Shown here one piece after another: positions 1 through 7,317 of a DNA stretch of 20,365 nt. The stretch's first letter is position 1. Each line of letters opens with the position of its first letter. Under the pieces are notes generated by a model that was not told the origin of the DNA, ran no database searches, and saw only the letters and a program-made list of their open reading frames with translations. This DNA comes from an uncultured Clostridia bacterium (GTDB lineage: Bacteria; Bacillota; Clostridia; Peptostreptococcales; Anaerovoracaceae): NCBI GenBank assembly GCA_937915045.1, contig CALDNM010000052.1, forward strand, positions 1 through 20,365. The letters are read 5' to 3'. Made by a program: the position numbers and the translations under genes.

Positions 1-37
1 CAGAGTTCCTCTCATTTTTTGTTTATTTCTGTAACAT

Positions 38-448
38 ATGTCTTATCACATTACAGTCATCGAAGACTGCGGCTATGCTTCGATCAAAGAGGAACTTACA
101 TACGTGCTGAAATCGACTTTCAAACTGCCTTCGTTCCCGATCATAAATTTCGCGAGCACAGTCACTCATATACGCGCTGGATACAGCCTGATCAGCGACG
201 GTTCGTGCGTGGAAGCTGTCGCGAAGTCCGATACACCTACCCTCTTCATCCACGGAGACGCGGACAAGTTCGTACCGCTCTCTCAGATGAAAGAGCTCTG
301 CACAGCCGCGAACTGCGAAAAAGAAAAACTGATCGTCCACGGCGCGGGCCACGGACAATCAGCATCTGTCGATCGTGAAGGTTACTGCAAAAAAGTGCAG
401 ATCTTCCTTTCAAAATATATGGGCGGTACGGTTCACGGCATATATTAG
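38..448 (+). pseudogene. 5'-truncated alpha/beta-hydrolase remnant
   Basis: The 136 codons match the C-terminal part of a cytosolic alpha/beta hydrolase of about 300 residues. IEDCGY (8-13) resembles the strand that normally follows the nucleophile region. FIHGDADKFVP (70-80) holds the expected acid (Asp76) and GAGHGQS holds the expected His105. The GxSxG nucleophile elbow and everything before it are missing. An in-frame TAA lies two codons upstream (32-34). The other two frames show no continuation, and there is no Shine-Dalgarno before the ATG. The piece therefore looks like a decayed or deleted gene, although any 5' portion would lie left of the window. Its stop overlaps the end of map, which runs in the opposite direction. 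It could instead be a very short expressed protein, but without the nucleophile it should not be a hydrolase. Confidence 0.6.
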
Positions 449-1332
449 CGCGCGAGGATATCGTATCCGTCTTCTGTGATGACGACCTGTACTTCAGCCT
501 GCGCGGAAGGTTTCCCGTCAGCCGTGTATATCGTCCAGTCGTTCGATGAGTCTACGAAGATCTCCGATGTGCCGGCATTTATCATCGGCTCTACCGTGAA
601 TACCATCCCCGGTACCATCAGCATCTCCTCACCTTTTTTCGAGACGTAGCTAACCCACGGATCCTCATGGAATTCCAGTCCTACTCCATGGCCTCCGACT
701 TCTTCGACTACCGAGAAGCCGCATTCTTTCGCGTGGTCATTGACGGCCTGCCCCATATCTCCGAGGCAGCGCCAAGGTCTTACTTTCTCTAGTCCGAGCT
801 CGATGGCTTTGTACACGCAGTCGACCAGCCTTTGCTTCTCGTCATCTATCTCGCCTATGCAGAACATGCGCGATGAGTCCGAGAAATAACCGTTCAGTAT
901 CGTCGAAACGTCTACATTTATTATATCTCCGTCCTTTAAAGTAACGGTCTCTGTCGGTATCCCGTGGCAGACCTGGTCGTTCACGGACGTGCATACGCTT
1001 TTCGGGAATCCCTCGAAATCGAGCGGCGCCGGTATCCCGCCGAGCTCCCTCGTCTTGGATTCCACGAGCTGATCTATTTTTTCTGTCGTCATGCCGGCCT
1101 TGATATTCTCAGCCACATAGTCCAGGACCGCGATGTTCACGAGCCCGCTCTTTCTGATCTCCTCGATCTGTTCAGGTGTCTTGATCATGTCGCGCGTCGG
1201 GACTTCCACGCCTTCGTCTCTGAACGCGTCTATCCTCCTGTCGAAATCGAAGTGACAGTTCTTGTACTTCTGTCCGCTTCCGCACCAGCATGGGTCGTTT
1301 CTTCCTATTTTCTTTTCTGTATGGATCGTCAT
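445..1332 (-). CDS. map: Methionine aminopeptidase with N-terminal SEC-C zinc motif
   Basis: This type I methionine aminopeptidase removes the initiator methionine from nascent proteins in the cytosol. Residues 11-27 form a SEC-C motif (CWCGSGxKYKxCH), a small zinc-binding tag found on many clostridial MetAPs and thought to help ribosome docking. The pita-bread catalytic domain follows. Its five metal ligands are visible: Asp141 (INVDVS), Asp152 (FSDSS), His215 (GGHGVG), Glu248 (FTVEPM) and Glu280 (AQAEV). His123 (CHGIP) is the conserved substrate-contacting histidine. The length of 295 residues fits the SEC-C subclass. The gene starts one base after the TAA of the upstream diguanylate cyclase, so the two are probably co-transcribed and translationally coupled. 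A second, plain MetAP elsewhere in the genome is likely, but this window cannot show it. Confidence 0.96.
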   Translation of the reverse strand: MTIHTEKKIGRNDPCWCGSGQKYKNCHFDFDRRIDAFRDEGVEVPTRDMIKTPEQIEEIRKSGLVNIAVLDYVAENIKAGMTTEKIDQLVESKTRELGGIPAPLDFEGFPKSVCTSVNDQVCHGIPTETVTLKDGDIINVDVSTILNGYFSDSSRMFCIGEIDDEKQRLVDCVYKAIELGLEKVRPWRCLGDMGQAVNDHAKECGFSVVEEVGGHGVGLEFHEDPWVSYVSKKGEEMLMVPGMVFTVEPMINAGTSEIFVDSSNDWTIYTADGKPSAQAEVQVVITEDGYDILAR

Positions 1333-1333
1333 T

Positions 1334-2488
1334 TTATCTGCCTACTCTCCTGAATGATTCATTTTCCTTTATGTATGTGAAGCAGCAGTTCCTGCCGCCT
1401 TCTTTAGCTTTATAAAGCGCGTGGTCAGCGCATCTGTATGAATCCGCGACTATGAAATTTTCGTCCGGTATCTCGCAGAATATCCCGATGCTCGCCGTCT
1501 GACGTTTTCCCTCCAGTTCACCTTCGTGATGGACCTTCATGATCTCCACACGGATCTTCTCACCTTTTTCCTCGGCCTCTCCCCGTCCATTCTCTTCTCC
1601 GAAAGCCATGAATTCCTCTCCGCCTATCCTTCCGATACTGATATCGTTATCGAGTGCAAGCATGTTCAGCCTTTCACCTATCTCGCGAAGAAGATCGTCT
1701 CCCTTGTCGTGTCCGTACGTATCATTATAACTCTTGAAAAAGTCGAGGTCCATAATTATGCAGGTGAAATATTTACCGTTTTTGACACATTCGTTCCTCA
1801 GCTCGTCGAGGAAATCGAAGACCTGACGTCTGTTCGGAAGTCCCGTCAGCACATCAGTCACGCTGTCATGATACAGCGAATAATTCGCCATCTCAAGGCG
1901 GTCCACCATTATCTCGTTCTCCCACTTCGTTCTGGCTTTGAACCATGAAATGAACAGCCCTGCTATCAGCACAAACGTGCTGTCCTGCAGATCGCGCATA
2001 GCAATCGAATAATCTTTCATCAGGAACACACACAGCATGAACAGGACATACATCGCTATCGTCACTATGAAGTTCTTGTACGGCGCCATATCGAAATCGA
2101 TCTGGAAATAAAGCATCGCGACTACGAATATCACCGCCGGCTGCTCACCTATCATGAATATCCCCAGGTAGATCGCCGTGAGATATCCCGAGATATTGAA
2201 CGCGAGCAGCACGAATTGCATCAAGCGTGAAGATACGTCGTCGCGGTTCACGAAGCTTCCTGCCGCGTGTCCTGTGATAAACGATACGGCCGCGTATACT
2301 ATCAAAGTGAGGCTCACGCCCTTCATCGATGAGAACATAAAGAATACAGCCAGACACACGCACAGCACCGCGAACAGCAGACCCTGCATACGCAAAGTCT
2401 CGCAGTTCTTCCGCATTACTGCCTTCTCGTAATCACGTAGATCTTCCGCTCCTAATCCAAGATATGCCCAGTTATCGAATAGTCTCAT
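1334..2488 (-). CDS. Membrane-bound diguanylate cyclase (GGDEF domain)
   Basis: This membrane protein is predicted to make cyclic di-GMP from two GTP. About six hydrophobic segments lie at residues 35-53, 57-75, 90-108, 115-130, 141-157 and 170-185. A short linker leads into a GGDEF domain at roughly 205-372. The active-site loop is GGEEF (289-293), a form compatible with catalysis. MDLDFFKSYND (246-256) provides the metal and guanine contacts, and LTGLPNR (214-220) is the usual domain start. The RxxD inhibitory site is absent: the residues at that place read LDND. Product inhibition through the I-site is therefore not expected. The N-terminal helices match no sensory family I can name. The ATG at 2488 is preceded by AAAGG and by a promoter-like TATAAT. 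The gene leads directly into map. Confidence 0.93.
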   Translation of the reverse strand: MRLFDNWAYLGLGAEDLRDYEKAVMRKNCETLRMQGLLFAVLCVCLAVFFMFSSMKGVSLTLIVYAAVSFITGHAAGSFVNRDDVSSRLMQFVLLAFNISGYLTAIYLGIFMIGEQPAVIFVVAMLYFQIDFDMAPYKNFIVTIAMYVLFMLCVFLMKDYSIAMRDLQDSTFVLIAGLFISWFKARTKWENEIMVDRLEMANYSLYHDSVTDVLTGLPNRRQVFDFLDELRNECVKNGKYFTCIIMDLDFFKSYNDTYGHDKGDDLLREIGERLNMLALDNDISIGRIGGEEFMAFGEENGRGEAEEKGEKIRVEIMKVHHEGELEGKRQTASIGIFCEIPDENFIVADSYRCADHALYKAKEGGRNCCFTYIKENESFRRVGR

Positions 2489-2534
2489 ACCGGCTTGACC
2501 TTTCTCTTATCCCGAACCCTGCCTCTTGAGTTAT

Positions 2535-2565
2535 ATTATAGCACAACTCCTGTAAATCTTCACAA
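2535..2565 (-). promoter_or_regulatory. Candidate promoter of the diguanylate cyclase-map unit
   Basis: On the minus strand a perfect TATAAT (2540-2535) lies about 47 bp before the ATG. A TTGTGA (-35-like, 2565-2560) sits 19 bp further up. The spacer is long, so the -35 assignment is weak. Confidence 0.45.
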
Positions 2566-2657
2566 AACCATGACATTCCAGAGTGACGATTCTGTTATCA
2601 TAGTAAACGTGTCGTGCTTCGGCATGATACACGCACAGAAAGGTAAATCAGGAGTTT

Positions 2658-3521
2658 ATGATAATCACAGGAACAAACAGAGCTAAGAAAATAGCGGCCG
2701 CGGTGATTGCGTCCGTCATGGTATGCAGCATAGGGATGCCGGTATCGGCGGCCGAGACAAAGGACTCGACTATCGCTGACGCATCCACCTATTCGGCGGT
2801 GACATCTTCATACAAGCCGCTGTCCACTTACAAAGCAACGACTTCGGTCACATCGAAAAAAGCGACAGCCACGATAAAGTGGGCATCCCTTGGTGATGTC
2901 GACGGATACGAGGTATATAAATACAAGAGCGGCTCGGGCAAATGGACGCTCGCGGCCAAAACGGACGCTGACACTACTTCATACACAGCGAGATCACTCG
3001 CGAGATATCACAAATATCACTTCATGGTCAGAGCTTATGTCGAAGATACGAATACTGAGACTACGATTTATTCAGAGTTCTCCGATTCACATGTCACAGG
3101 ATATATGATCTCTGATCCATGGTCATCCGGCACGCTCGCGTGGCCTGTACCAGCTACTCATTATATCTCGAGCTCATACGGACACAGGACAGCTCCGACA
3201 AGAGGCGCTTCCACATTCCACAGAGGCATCGACATCGGCGTATCATCCGGCACTACAGTAGTATCTTCAGCGGACGGCACAGTCGTCGCGTCCGGATACA
3301 ACAGCGCGAGAGGAAAATACGTCCTCGTAAAGCACTCGAACGGACTCATGACGAGATATCAGCATCTCAGCAAACGTCTCGTATCGGAAGGCGACAAAGT
3401 CTCACGAGGTGAGCCTATCGCGAAGTCAGGAAACACTGGCATATCGACAGGAGCGCACCTTCATTACGAAGTACTGAAGAACGGACACACAGTGAACCCG
3501 ATGAAGTACATCAAGAGATAA
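2658..3521 (+). CDS. Secreted FnIII-M23 (LytM-type) peptidoglycan endopeptidase
   Basis: This secreted cell-wall hydrolase is predicted to cut peptide cross-links of peptidoglycan. A basic N-terminus (RAKK), a hydrophobic run (12-28) and VSAAE around 29-33 form a typical Sec signal peptide. Residues about 55-148 form one fibronectin type III-like domain (TIKWASLGDVDGYEVYK). The C-terminal M23 domain (about 165-285) carries the zinc ligands His188 and Asp192 (FHRGID) and the HLH pair (267-269), with His235 (YQHL) as the catalytic-site histidine. All key residues are present, so an active enzyme is expected. AGGAG sits only 3 bp before the ATG, with an AAAGG further up, so initiation strength is uncertain. 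The gene is monocistronic and ends at a strong bidirectional terminator shared with the purine unit coming the other way. Confidence 0.93.
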   Translation: MIITGTNRAKKIAAAVIASVMVCSIGMPVSAAETKDSTIADASTYSAVTSSYKPLSTYKATTSVTSKKATATIKWASLGDVDGYEVYKYKSGSGKWTLAAKTDADTTSYTARSLARYHKYHFMVRAYVEDTNTETTIYSEFSDSHVTGYMISDPWSSGTLAWPVPATHYISSSYGHRTAPTRGASTFHRGIDIGVSSGTTVVSSADGTVVASGYNSARGKYVLVKHSNGLMTRYQHLSKRLVSEGDKVSRGEPIAKSGNTGISTGAHLHYEVLKNGHTVNPMKYIKR

Positions 3522-3543
3522 AACAGATATAAATATGAATTTC

Positions 3544-3578
3544 AAAAGCATCCGGAGCCTGGCCCCGGATGCTTTTTT
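3544..3578. terminator. Bidirectional intrinsic terminator
   Basis: The arms AAGCATCCGG and CCGGATGCTT pair perfectly around a short loop. A T-run follows on the plus strand, and an A-run precedes the stem so that it reads as a T-run on the minus strand. It serves the M23 peptidase gene and the convergent AICAR formyltransferase gene. Confidence 0.9.
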
Positions 3579-3622
3579 GTTACTGTATGATTCATTCACA
3601 CGCTGAACTGACGCGCCTGCTT

Positions 3623-4798
3623 TTAATGATGGAACAGTCTGAGTCCTGTGAAGCACATCGCCATGCCGTAATCGTCGCATGATTTGATGACGAGATCGTC
3701 TCTCACGCTGCCGCCCGGCTCCGCGATATACTTGACTCCGCTCTTCTTCGCGCGGTCGATGTTGTCGCTGAACGGGAAGAAAGCGTCCGAGCCGAGAGCT
3801 ACGTCCTGGTTCTTCTCGAGCCATGCTGCCTGATCTTCAGGCATGAATCTCTTCGGCTGCTCCGTGAAGTACAGCTGCCATTTTCCGTCCGCTATGACAT
3901 CCATGTAGTCCTCGCCGATGTAATTATCGATCGCGTTGTCTCTCTCAGGACGGCCGATATCCTCTTTGAACGGAAGTCCCATGACCTGCGGTGACTGGCG
4001 CAGGAACCATTTGTCCGCCTTGCTGCCCGCGAGCCTTGTGCAGTGTATCCTCGACTGCTGTCCGGCGCCGATGCCGATAGCCGCTCCGTTTTTAGCGAAG
4101 CATACCGAATTCGACTGTGTGTATTTGAGAGTGATCAGCGAGATGATGAGATCGACTTTCGCGTCGTCAGGGATGTCTTTGTTCTTAGTAACGACATTGT
4201 TCAGAAATTCTCTGTCGATGACGAGTTCGTTCCTGCCCTGCTCGAATGTGACTCCGAACACCTGCTTGTGTTCGATTGGATCCGGCTTGTAGTTCGGATC
4301 GATCTTGACTATAGTGTAATTCCCCTTTTTCTTTGTCTTCAGAAGTTCAAGAGCGTCGTCGTCATATCCCGGCGCGATGATGCCGTCCGATACTTCTCTC
4401 TTGATCAGCTTCGCTGTGCAGAGATCGCATGGGTCAGACAGCGAGATAAAATCTCCGAACGATGACATCCTGTCAGCGCCTCTCGCTCTCGCGTAAGCGC
4501 ATCCGAGCGGCGAAAGCTCGCCCATATCCTCTACCCAGTATATCTTTGCTTCTGTCTCTGTCAGAGGTCTGCCGATAGCCGCGCCCGCGGGAGATACGTG
4601 CTTGAAAGATGTAGCTGCCGGAAGTCCAGCAGCTGCTTTCAGTTCCCTTACGAGCTGCCAGCCGTTGAACGCGTCGAGCAGGTTGATGTATCCCGGCTTG
4701 CCGTTCATGACTTCTATAGGAAGTTCTCCGTTTTCTACAAATACCTTTGACGGCTTCTGATTTGGATTGCAGCCGTATTTGAGTTCCATCTCTTTCAT
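3623..4798 (-). CDS. Stand-alone AICAR formyltransferase
   Basis: This enzyme transfers a formyl group from 10-formyl-tetrahydrofolate to AICAR (ZMP) to give FAICAR, the ninth step of de novo purine synthesis. It covers only the formyltransferase half of PurH; the N-terminal MGS-like cyclohydrolase domain is missing. Hallmarks are YGCNPNQ near the N-terminus, the catalytic Lys-His in SFKHVSPAG (Lys66, His67), GIGAGQQSRIHCTRLAG (242-257 region) and the C-terminal FTGLRLFHH. I chose the ATG at 4798 because AAAGGA lies 8 bp before it. The longer frame from 4819 has only a weak AGAAG. The missing cyclohydrolase is supplied by the gene immediately upstream. Both lie behind the ZTP riboswitch, so expression should follow the level of ZMP/ZTP, the substrate side of this reaction. 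Confidence 0.93.
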   Translation of the reverse strand: MKEMELKYGCNPNQKPSKVFVENGELPIEVMNGKPGYINLLDAFNGWQLVRELKAAAGLPAATSFKHVSPAGAAIGRPLTETEAKIYWVEDMGELSPLGCAYARARGADRMSSFGDFISLSDPCDLCTAKLIKREVSDGIIAPGYDDDALELLKTKKKGNYTIVKIDPNYKPDPIEHKQVFGVTFEQGRNELVIDREFLNNVVTKNKDIPDDAKVDLIISLITLKYTQSNSVCFAKNGAAIGIGAGQQSRIHCTRLAGSKADKWFLRQSPQVMGLPFKEDIGRPERDNAIDNYIGEDYMDVIADGKWQLYFTEQPKRFMPEDQAAWLEKNQDVALGSDAFFPFSDNIDRAKKSGVKYIAEPGGSVRDDLVIKSCDDYGMAMCFTGLRLFHH

Positions 4799-4828
4799 AT
4801 CTGATTTCCTTTCATTCATATATATCTT

Positions 4829-5542
4829 CTATTTGTTTTTGTTTTCGATCCTTGTTTCGTATTTGCCTGTCGTGATGTCGATGTATCTTACGAACAGTGA
4901 AACTTTATTGTCTTCGTTGAGTCCGTTCCATACTTCGGCAGTGAACTCGTCGATGCCGCCCTTGATCGCGACCGTCGTCGGCTCGCCGACAAATGAAGGA
5001 AGCGGATCGCCGTTCCCTGTATATGTATGGATCATGTGTCCCTGGCCCGCGGCCGGATTATCATAAGCGAACGTCTGTCTCTGGCATGAGCTCGGGTCGC
5101 CGCCATTGCTCTTTAAAATCGAGATCATGTAGTCGTAACTTCCGTCTTTGACATTCATTACTGCCGATATCCTCGGCGTGTAATTCGGTTTGTCAGGCTC
5201 GAACTCCCTCGAGCGGAGTGACTGTTCGAACGTCCTGCCGTCTTTGAGTCCATCGTAGATAGTGTCTGTCTGATCGCCGTTCGTAACGATCGTTGTATCT
5301 CCAAGTACTCTTACCGGCGCGTAAATGATGAGGCTTGGATCTTTCATCTTAGCCGGGTCAAAGGCCTGTGTCCTTATGCCCTCTCCGTCCTCGACGAATA
5401 TCCTGTTCCTGCTGTTTTCACTTCTGCCCATGATGAAATAAGCCGTGACCGCGTACTTGCCGTCAGCCGACTTTCCGACTACGAGTCCTCTTCCCGGATA
5501 CTCGTTCGCCTGCAAATTCTTCCCAAGATCTTTGATTTCCAT
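4829..5542 (-). CDS. purO: PurO-type IMP cyclohydrolase
   Basis: This enzyme closes the ring of FAICAR to IMP, the last step of de novo purine synthesis. The sequence fits the archaeal-type IMP_cyclohyd family (NTN-hydrolase fold), which is unrelated to the PurH cyclohydrolase domain. The N-terminal signature is YPGRGLVVG (15-23) followed by YFIMGRSENSRNR (35-47). QRQTFAYDNPAAGQGHMIHTY near residue 155 is another conserved block. The length of 237 residues is a little above archaeal PurO of about 200. The ATG is preceded by AGGAG at 7 bp. The formyltransferase gene follows directly (its first possible ATG is 9 bp on), so the two act as a two-gene substitute for purH. The assignment rests on motif recognition and on the very apt neighbour and riboswitch. 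Confidence 0.88.
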   Translation of the reverse strand: MEIKDLGKNLQANEYPGRGLVVGKSADGKYAVTAYFIMGRSENSRNRIFVEDGEGIRTQAFDPAKMKDPSLIIYAPVRVLGDTTIVTNGDQTDTIYDGLKDGRTFEQSLRSREFEPDKPNYTPRISAVMNVKDGSYDYMISILKSNGGDPSSCQRQTFAYDNPAAGQGHMIHTYTGNGDPLPSFVGEPTTVAIKGGIDEFTAEVWNGLNEDNKVSLFVRYIDITTGKYETRIENKNK

Positions 5543-5559
5543 TACGTTTCTCCTGTTTC

Positions 5560-5606
5560 AAAAACAAAAAGCCGCCCGGGTCGTCCAAAAACGGCTGCCC
5601 AGGCGG
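5560..5606 (-). terminator. Riboswitch-controlled intrinsic terminator before purO
   Basis: On the minus strand CCGCCUGGG (5606-5598) pairs with CCCGGGCGG (5580-5572), a 9-bp stem with one G-U pair. CUUUUUGUUUUU follows. The 5' arm is the same CCGCC that the ZTP aptamer needs for its pseudoknot, so the two structures exclude each other. Ligand binding should block termination and switch purO and the formyltransferase on. Confidence 0.85.
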
Positions 5607-5668
5607 TCGACTTCATTATTACATCTGTACTCCGTGTGGTTTATCCACTTATCCGCCAGTTGTACAGA
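5594..5668 (-). promoter_or_regulatory. ZTP (pfl) riboswitch aptamer
   Basis: The minus-strand leader of purO contains the hallmarks of the ZTP/ZMP-sensing pfl motif. P1 is CUGUAC (5667-5662) pairing with GUACAG (5630-5625). Inside it are ACUGGCGG, then the P2 hairpin GUGG-AUAAA-CCAC (5648-5636) and a GGAGUA segment. The 3' strand CCGCCUGGGCA (5606-5596) pairs back with GGCGG (5657-5653). The near-invariant CUGGCG and CCGCCUGGGC blocks, their spacing and the purine genes downstream all agree. It begins about 5 nt after the predicted transcription start. ZTP and ZMP accumulate when 10-formyl-THF is short; ZMP is the formyltransferase substrate. Confidence 0.93.
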
Positions 5669-5678
5669 ACACACTATT

Positions 5679-5707
5679 AAGATACACTATGCCGCGCGGA
5701 ATTTCAA
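5679..5707 (-). promoter_or_regulatory. Promoter of the ZTP riboswitch-purO unit
   Basis: On the minus strand TTGAAA (5707-5702) and TATCTT (5684-5679) are separated by exactly 17 bp. Transcription would start near 5672, just before the aptamer. The -35 overlaps the region right after the end of the NimA-like gene, so some read-through from that gene is also possible. Confidence 0.7.
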
Positions 5708-5718
5708 GCATATAATGG

Positions 5719-6201
5719 TCACTCTGTCCTTGCTTTCCCGGTGAGTGAACTGACTTTGAGCCTTGTGATCGCAATGCTTGTGGCCATGGCGTCTTTGATT
5801 TCAAAATCTTTCCCCGTCAAGTGTTTCATGATCAGTCCGAGTGCTTTTTTCTTTTCGCCGATGTCGCTTATGATCTCGGCTTTTCCTTCACCAAAAACGC
5901 TCTTGTAAAGATATCCGTATTTGCACACTATCTCATCGGTGACAAGCTCGTGCGCGCAGTCCATCTCGAAGCATACGTTCGGATCTTTTTCGATCGCGTC
6001 GACTTTTCTTCCGTCTTTCGATCCGTGAAAATACAGGGTCAGTTCATCGTCTTTATATTCATATCCGAAATTCATCGGCACGATGTACATCCTGTCTTCG
6101 TCCCGCATACCGACGCGGCAAACGTCGCACTCATCGATTATCGCGATCATGTCGCTCTTCTCAGTGACCTCACGGTCACGTCTGCGCATAGTATCTCTCA
6201 T
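5719..6201 (-). CDS. NimA-like pyridoxamine 5'-phosphate oxidase-family flavoprotein
   Basis: A 160-residue split-barrel protein of the FMN-binding, PNPOx-related group that includes NimA-type nitroimidazole reductases. The N-terminal signature MRRRDREVTEKSDMIAIIDE (5-24), then CDVCRVGM and YIVPMNFGYEY (39-49), is typical, as is LYFHGSKDGRK (56-66). Such proteins bind flavin or heme and carry out poorly defined reductions; drug resistance cannot be inferred. The open frame extends to 6246, but the ATG at 6201 has GGAGG at 7 bp and starts exactly where homologues start. The extra upstream residues match nothing. The gene is divergent from the neighbouring hydrolase. No terminator is seen after it. 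Confidence 0.88.
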   Translation of the reverse strand: MRDTMRRRDREVTEKSDMIAIIDECDVCRVGMRDEDRMYIVPMNFGYEYKDDELTLYFHGSKDGRKVDAIEKDPNVCFEMDCAHELVTDEIVCKYGYLYKSVFGEGKAEIISDIGEKKKALGLIMKHLTGKDFEIKDAMATSIAITRLKVSSLTGKARTE

Positions 6202-6248
6202 AGAAAAACCTCCATTACTGCAATATGACTTTTCACTACATCCCATTA

Positions 6249-6257
6249 TGATATAAT
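6249..6257 (+). promoter_or_regulatory. Extended -10 promoter of the hydrolase gene
   Basis: TGATATAAT is a full extended -10 element. No good -35 is seen at the usual distance. The following GGAGG (about 6274-6278) and ATG at 6287 fit a short leader. Confidence 0.6.
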
Positions 6258-6286
6258 AAGGTCAATATTTCAAGGAGGCGATATAT

Positions 6287-7225
6287 ATGGCTCAGAAGGA
6301 AGATTTTACATTCAGGTCGAATGACAGAAAGACGGATCTGCATGCAGTAATGTGGACCCCCAACGATGGCCGCTATGACCGCGTGCTTCAGCTGACGCAC
6401 GGTATGGTCGAGTATATAGACAGGTACGCGCCGTTTGCGGAATTCATGGCGGATCACGGCTGGCTGGTGGTCGGGCACGATCATCTCGGGCACGGGCAGT
6501 CGGCAGCGACGCCTGAGGATCTCGGGTATTTCGCTCCGGACGATCCGAGCGGGACGCTGGTCGAAGATATGCACAAGCTCCGCCTGATGACTCAGGAGGA
6601 TCACCCGGGCCTCCCGTATTTCATGCTCGGACACAGTATGGGATCTTATCTACTGCGTAAATATCTGTCCTCGTACGGCGAAGGGCTTTCCGGCGCTGTG
6701 ATCATGGGGACAGGGCAGTCTCCTGACTCCGCGGCGAAAATGGGCATCGCGCTCACGAAATTCCTCGCGAAGATCCACGGCTGGAGGTACAGGAGCAAAT
6801 TCATCCAGGGTCTCACGTACACTAAGCCATATAAAAAATATGACCTCACCGGGCACGATCCTTCAAACTGCTGGCTCGGCAAGAACGAGGAGATCGTGAA
6901 GAGCTATTACGGCGATCCGTTCTGCACGTATGTCTTTACGCTGAACGGCTATCTCGGGCTTTTCGAGTCCGTCCTTTTCGACAACCAGGATGAAAATATC
7001 GCCGCCCTGCCTAAAGACGTGCCGATGCTGCTGGTTTCGGGCGCTGACGACCCTGTCGGTGACTGCGGAGAAGCAGTGAAGTCCGTCTTTGAGCGCTACA
7101 AGGCTGCCGGAATCAAAGATATCACGATGAAGCTCTACGCGGGCGACCGCCACGAGATCCTGAACGAGCTCGACAAAGATACCGTCTTCGCGGATCTGCT
7201 GAGATGGATGGAAGAGCGCATATAA
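6287..7225 (+). CDS. Alpha/beta hydrolase, monoacylglycerol lipase/lysophospholipase-like
   Basis: A 312-residue serine hydrolase of the serine aminopeptidase S33/Hydrolase_4 group, which includes monoacylglycerol lipases and PldB. The oxyanion segment LTHGMVEY (37-43) and the GHDHLGHGQS block (63-72) are typical. The nucleophile is Ser117 in GHSMG. The acid is Asp255 (SGADDPVG) and the base is His289 (GDRHEIL). All catalytic residues are present. There is no signal peptide, so it acts in the cytosol or on the inner membrane face, probably on lipid or acyl esters. The true substrate cannot be read from the sequence. It has its own extended -10 promoter and a strong terminator, so it is monocistronic. 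It is not closely similar to the truncated hydrolase at the left edge. Confidence 0.9.
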   Translation: MAQKEDFTFRSNDRKTDLHAVMWTPNDGRYDRVLQLTHGMVEYIDRYAPFAEFMADHGWLVVGHDHLGHGQSAATPEDLGYFAPDDPSGTLVEDMHKLRLMTQEDHPGLPYFMLGHSMGSYLLRKYLSSYGEGLSGAVIMGTGQSPDSAAKMGIALTKFLAKIHGWRYRSKFIQGLTYTKPYKKYDLTGHDPSNCWLGKNEEIVKSYYGDPFCTYVFTLNGYLGLFESVLFDNQDENIAALPKDVPMLLVSGADDPVGDCGEAVKSVFERYKAAGIKDITMKLYAGDRHEILNELDKDTVFADLLRWMEERI

Positions 7226-7247
7226 ATATCAAAGCGCACGCATAACG

Positions 7248-7292
7248 AAAAAGCCGCAAGCGGGAATATCCCGCTCACGGCTTTATTTTTTT
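7248..7292. terminator. Bidirectional intrinsic terminator
   Basis: AAAGCCG and CGGCTTT form the outer stem, and GCGGGA and TCCCGC the inner stem. T-rich tails lie on both strands. It ends the hydrolase gene on the plus strand and the ogt-containing run on the minus strand. Confidence 0.9.
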
Positions 7293-7317
7293 CTAAATAC
7301 GCACTGTTCTGACTCTA

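Noticed and set aside
5719..6246. Claim of nitroimidazole resistance for the NimA-like protein
   Set aside because: The family is broad, and sequence alone does not show reduction of these drugs.
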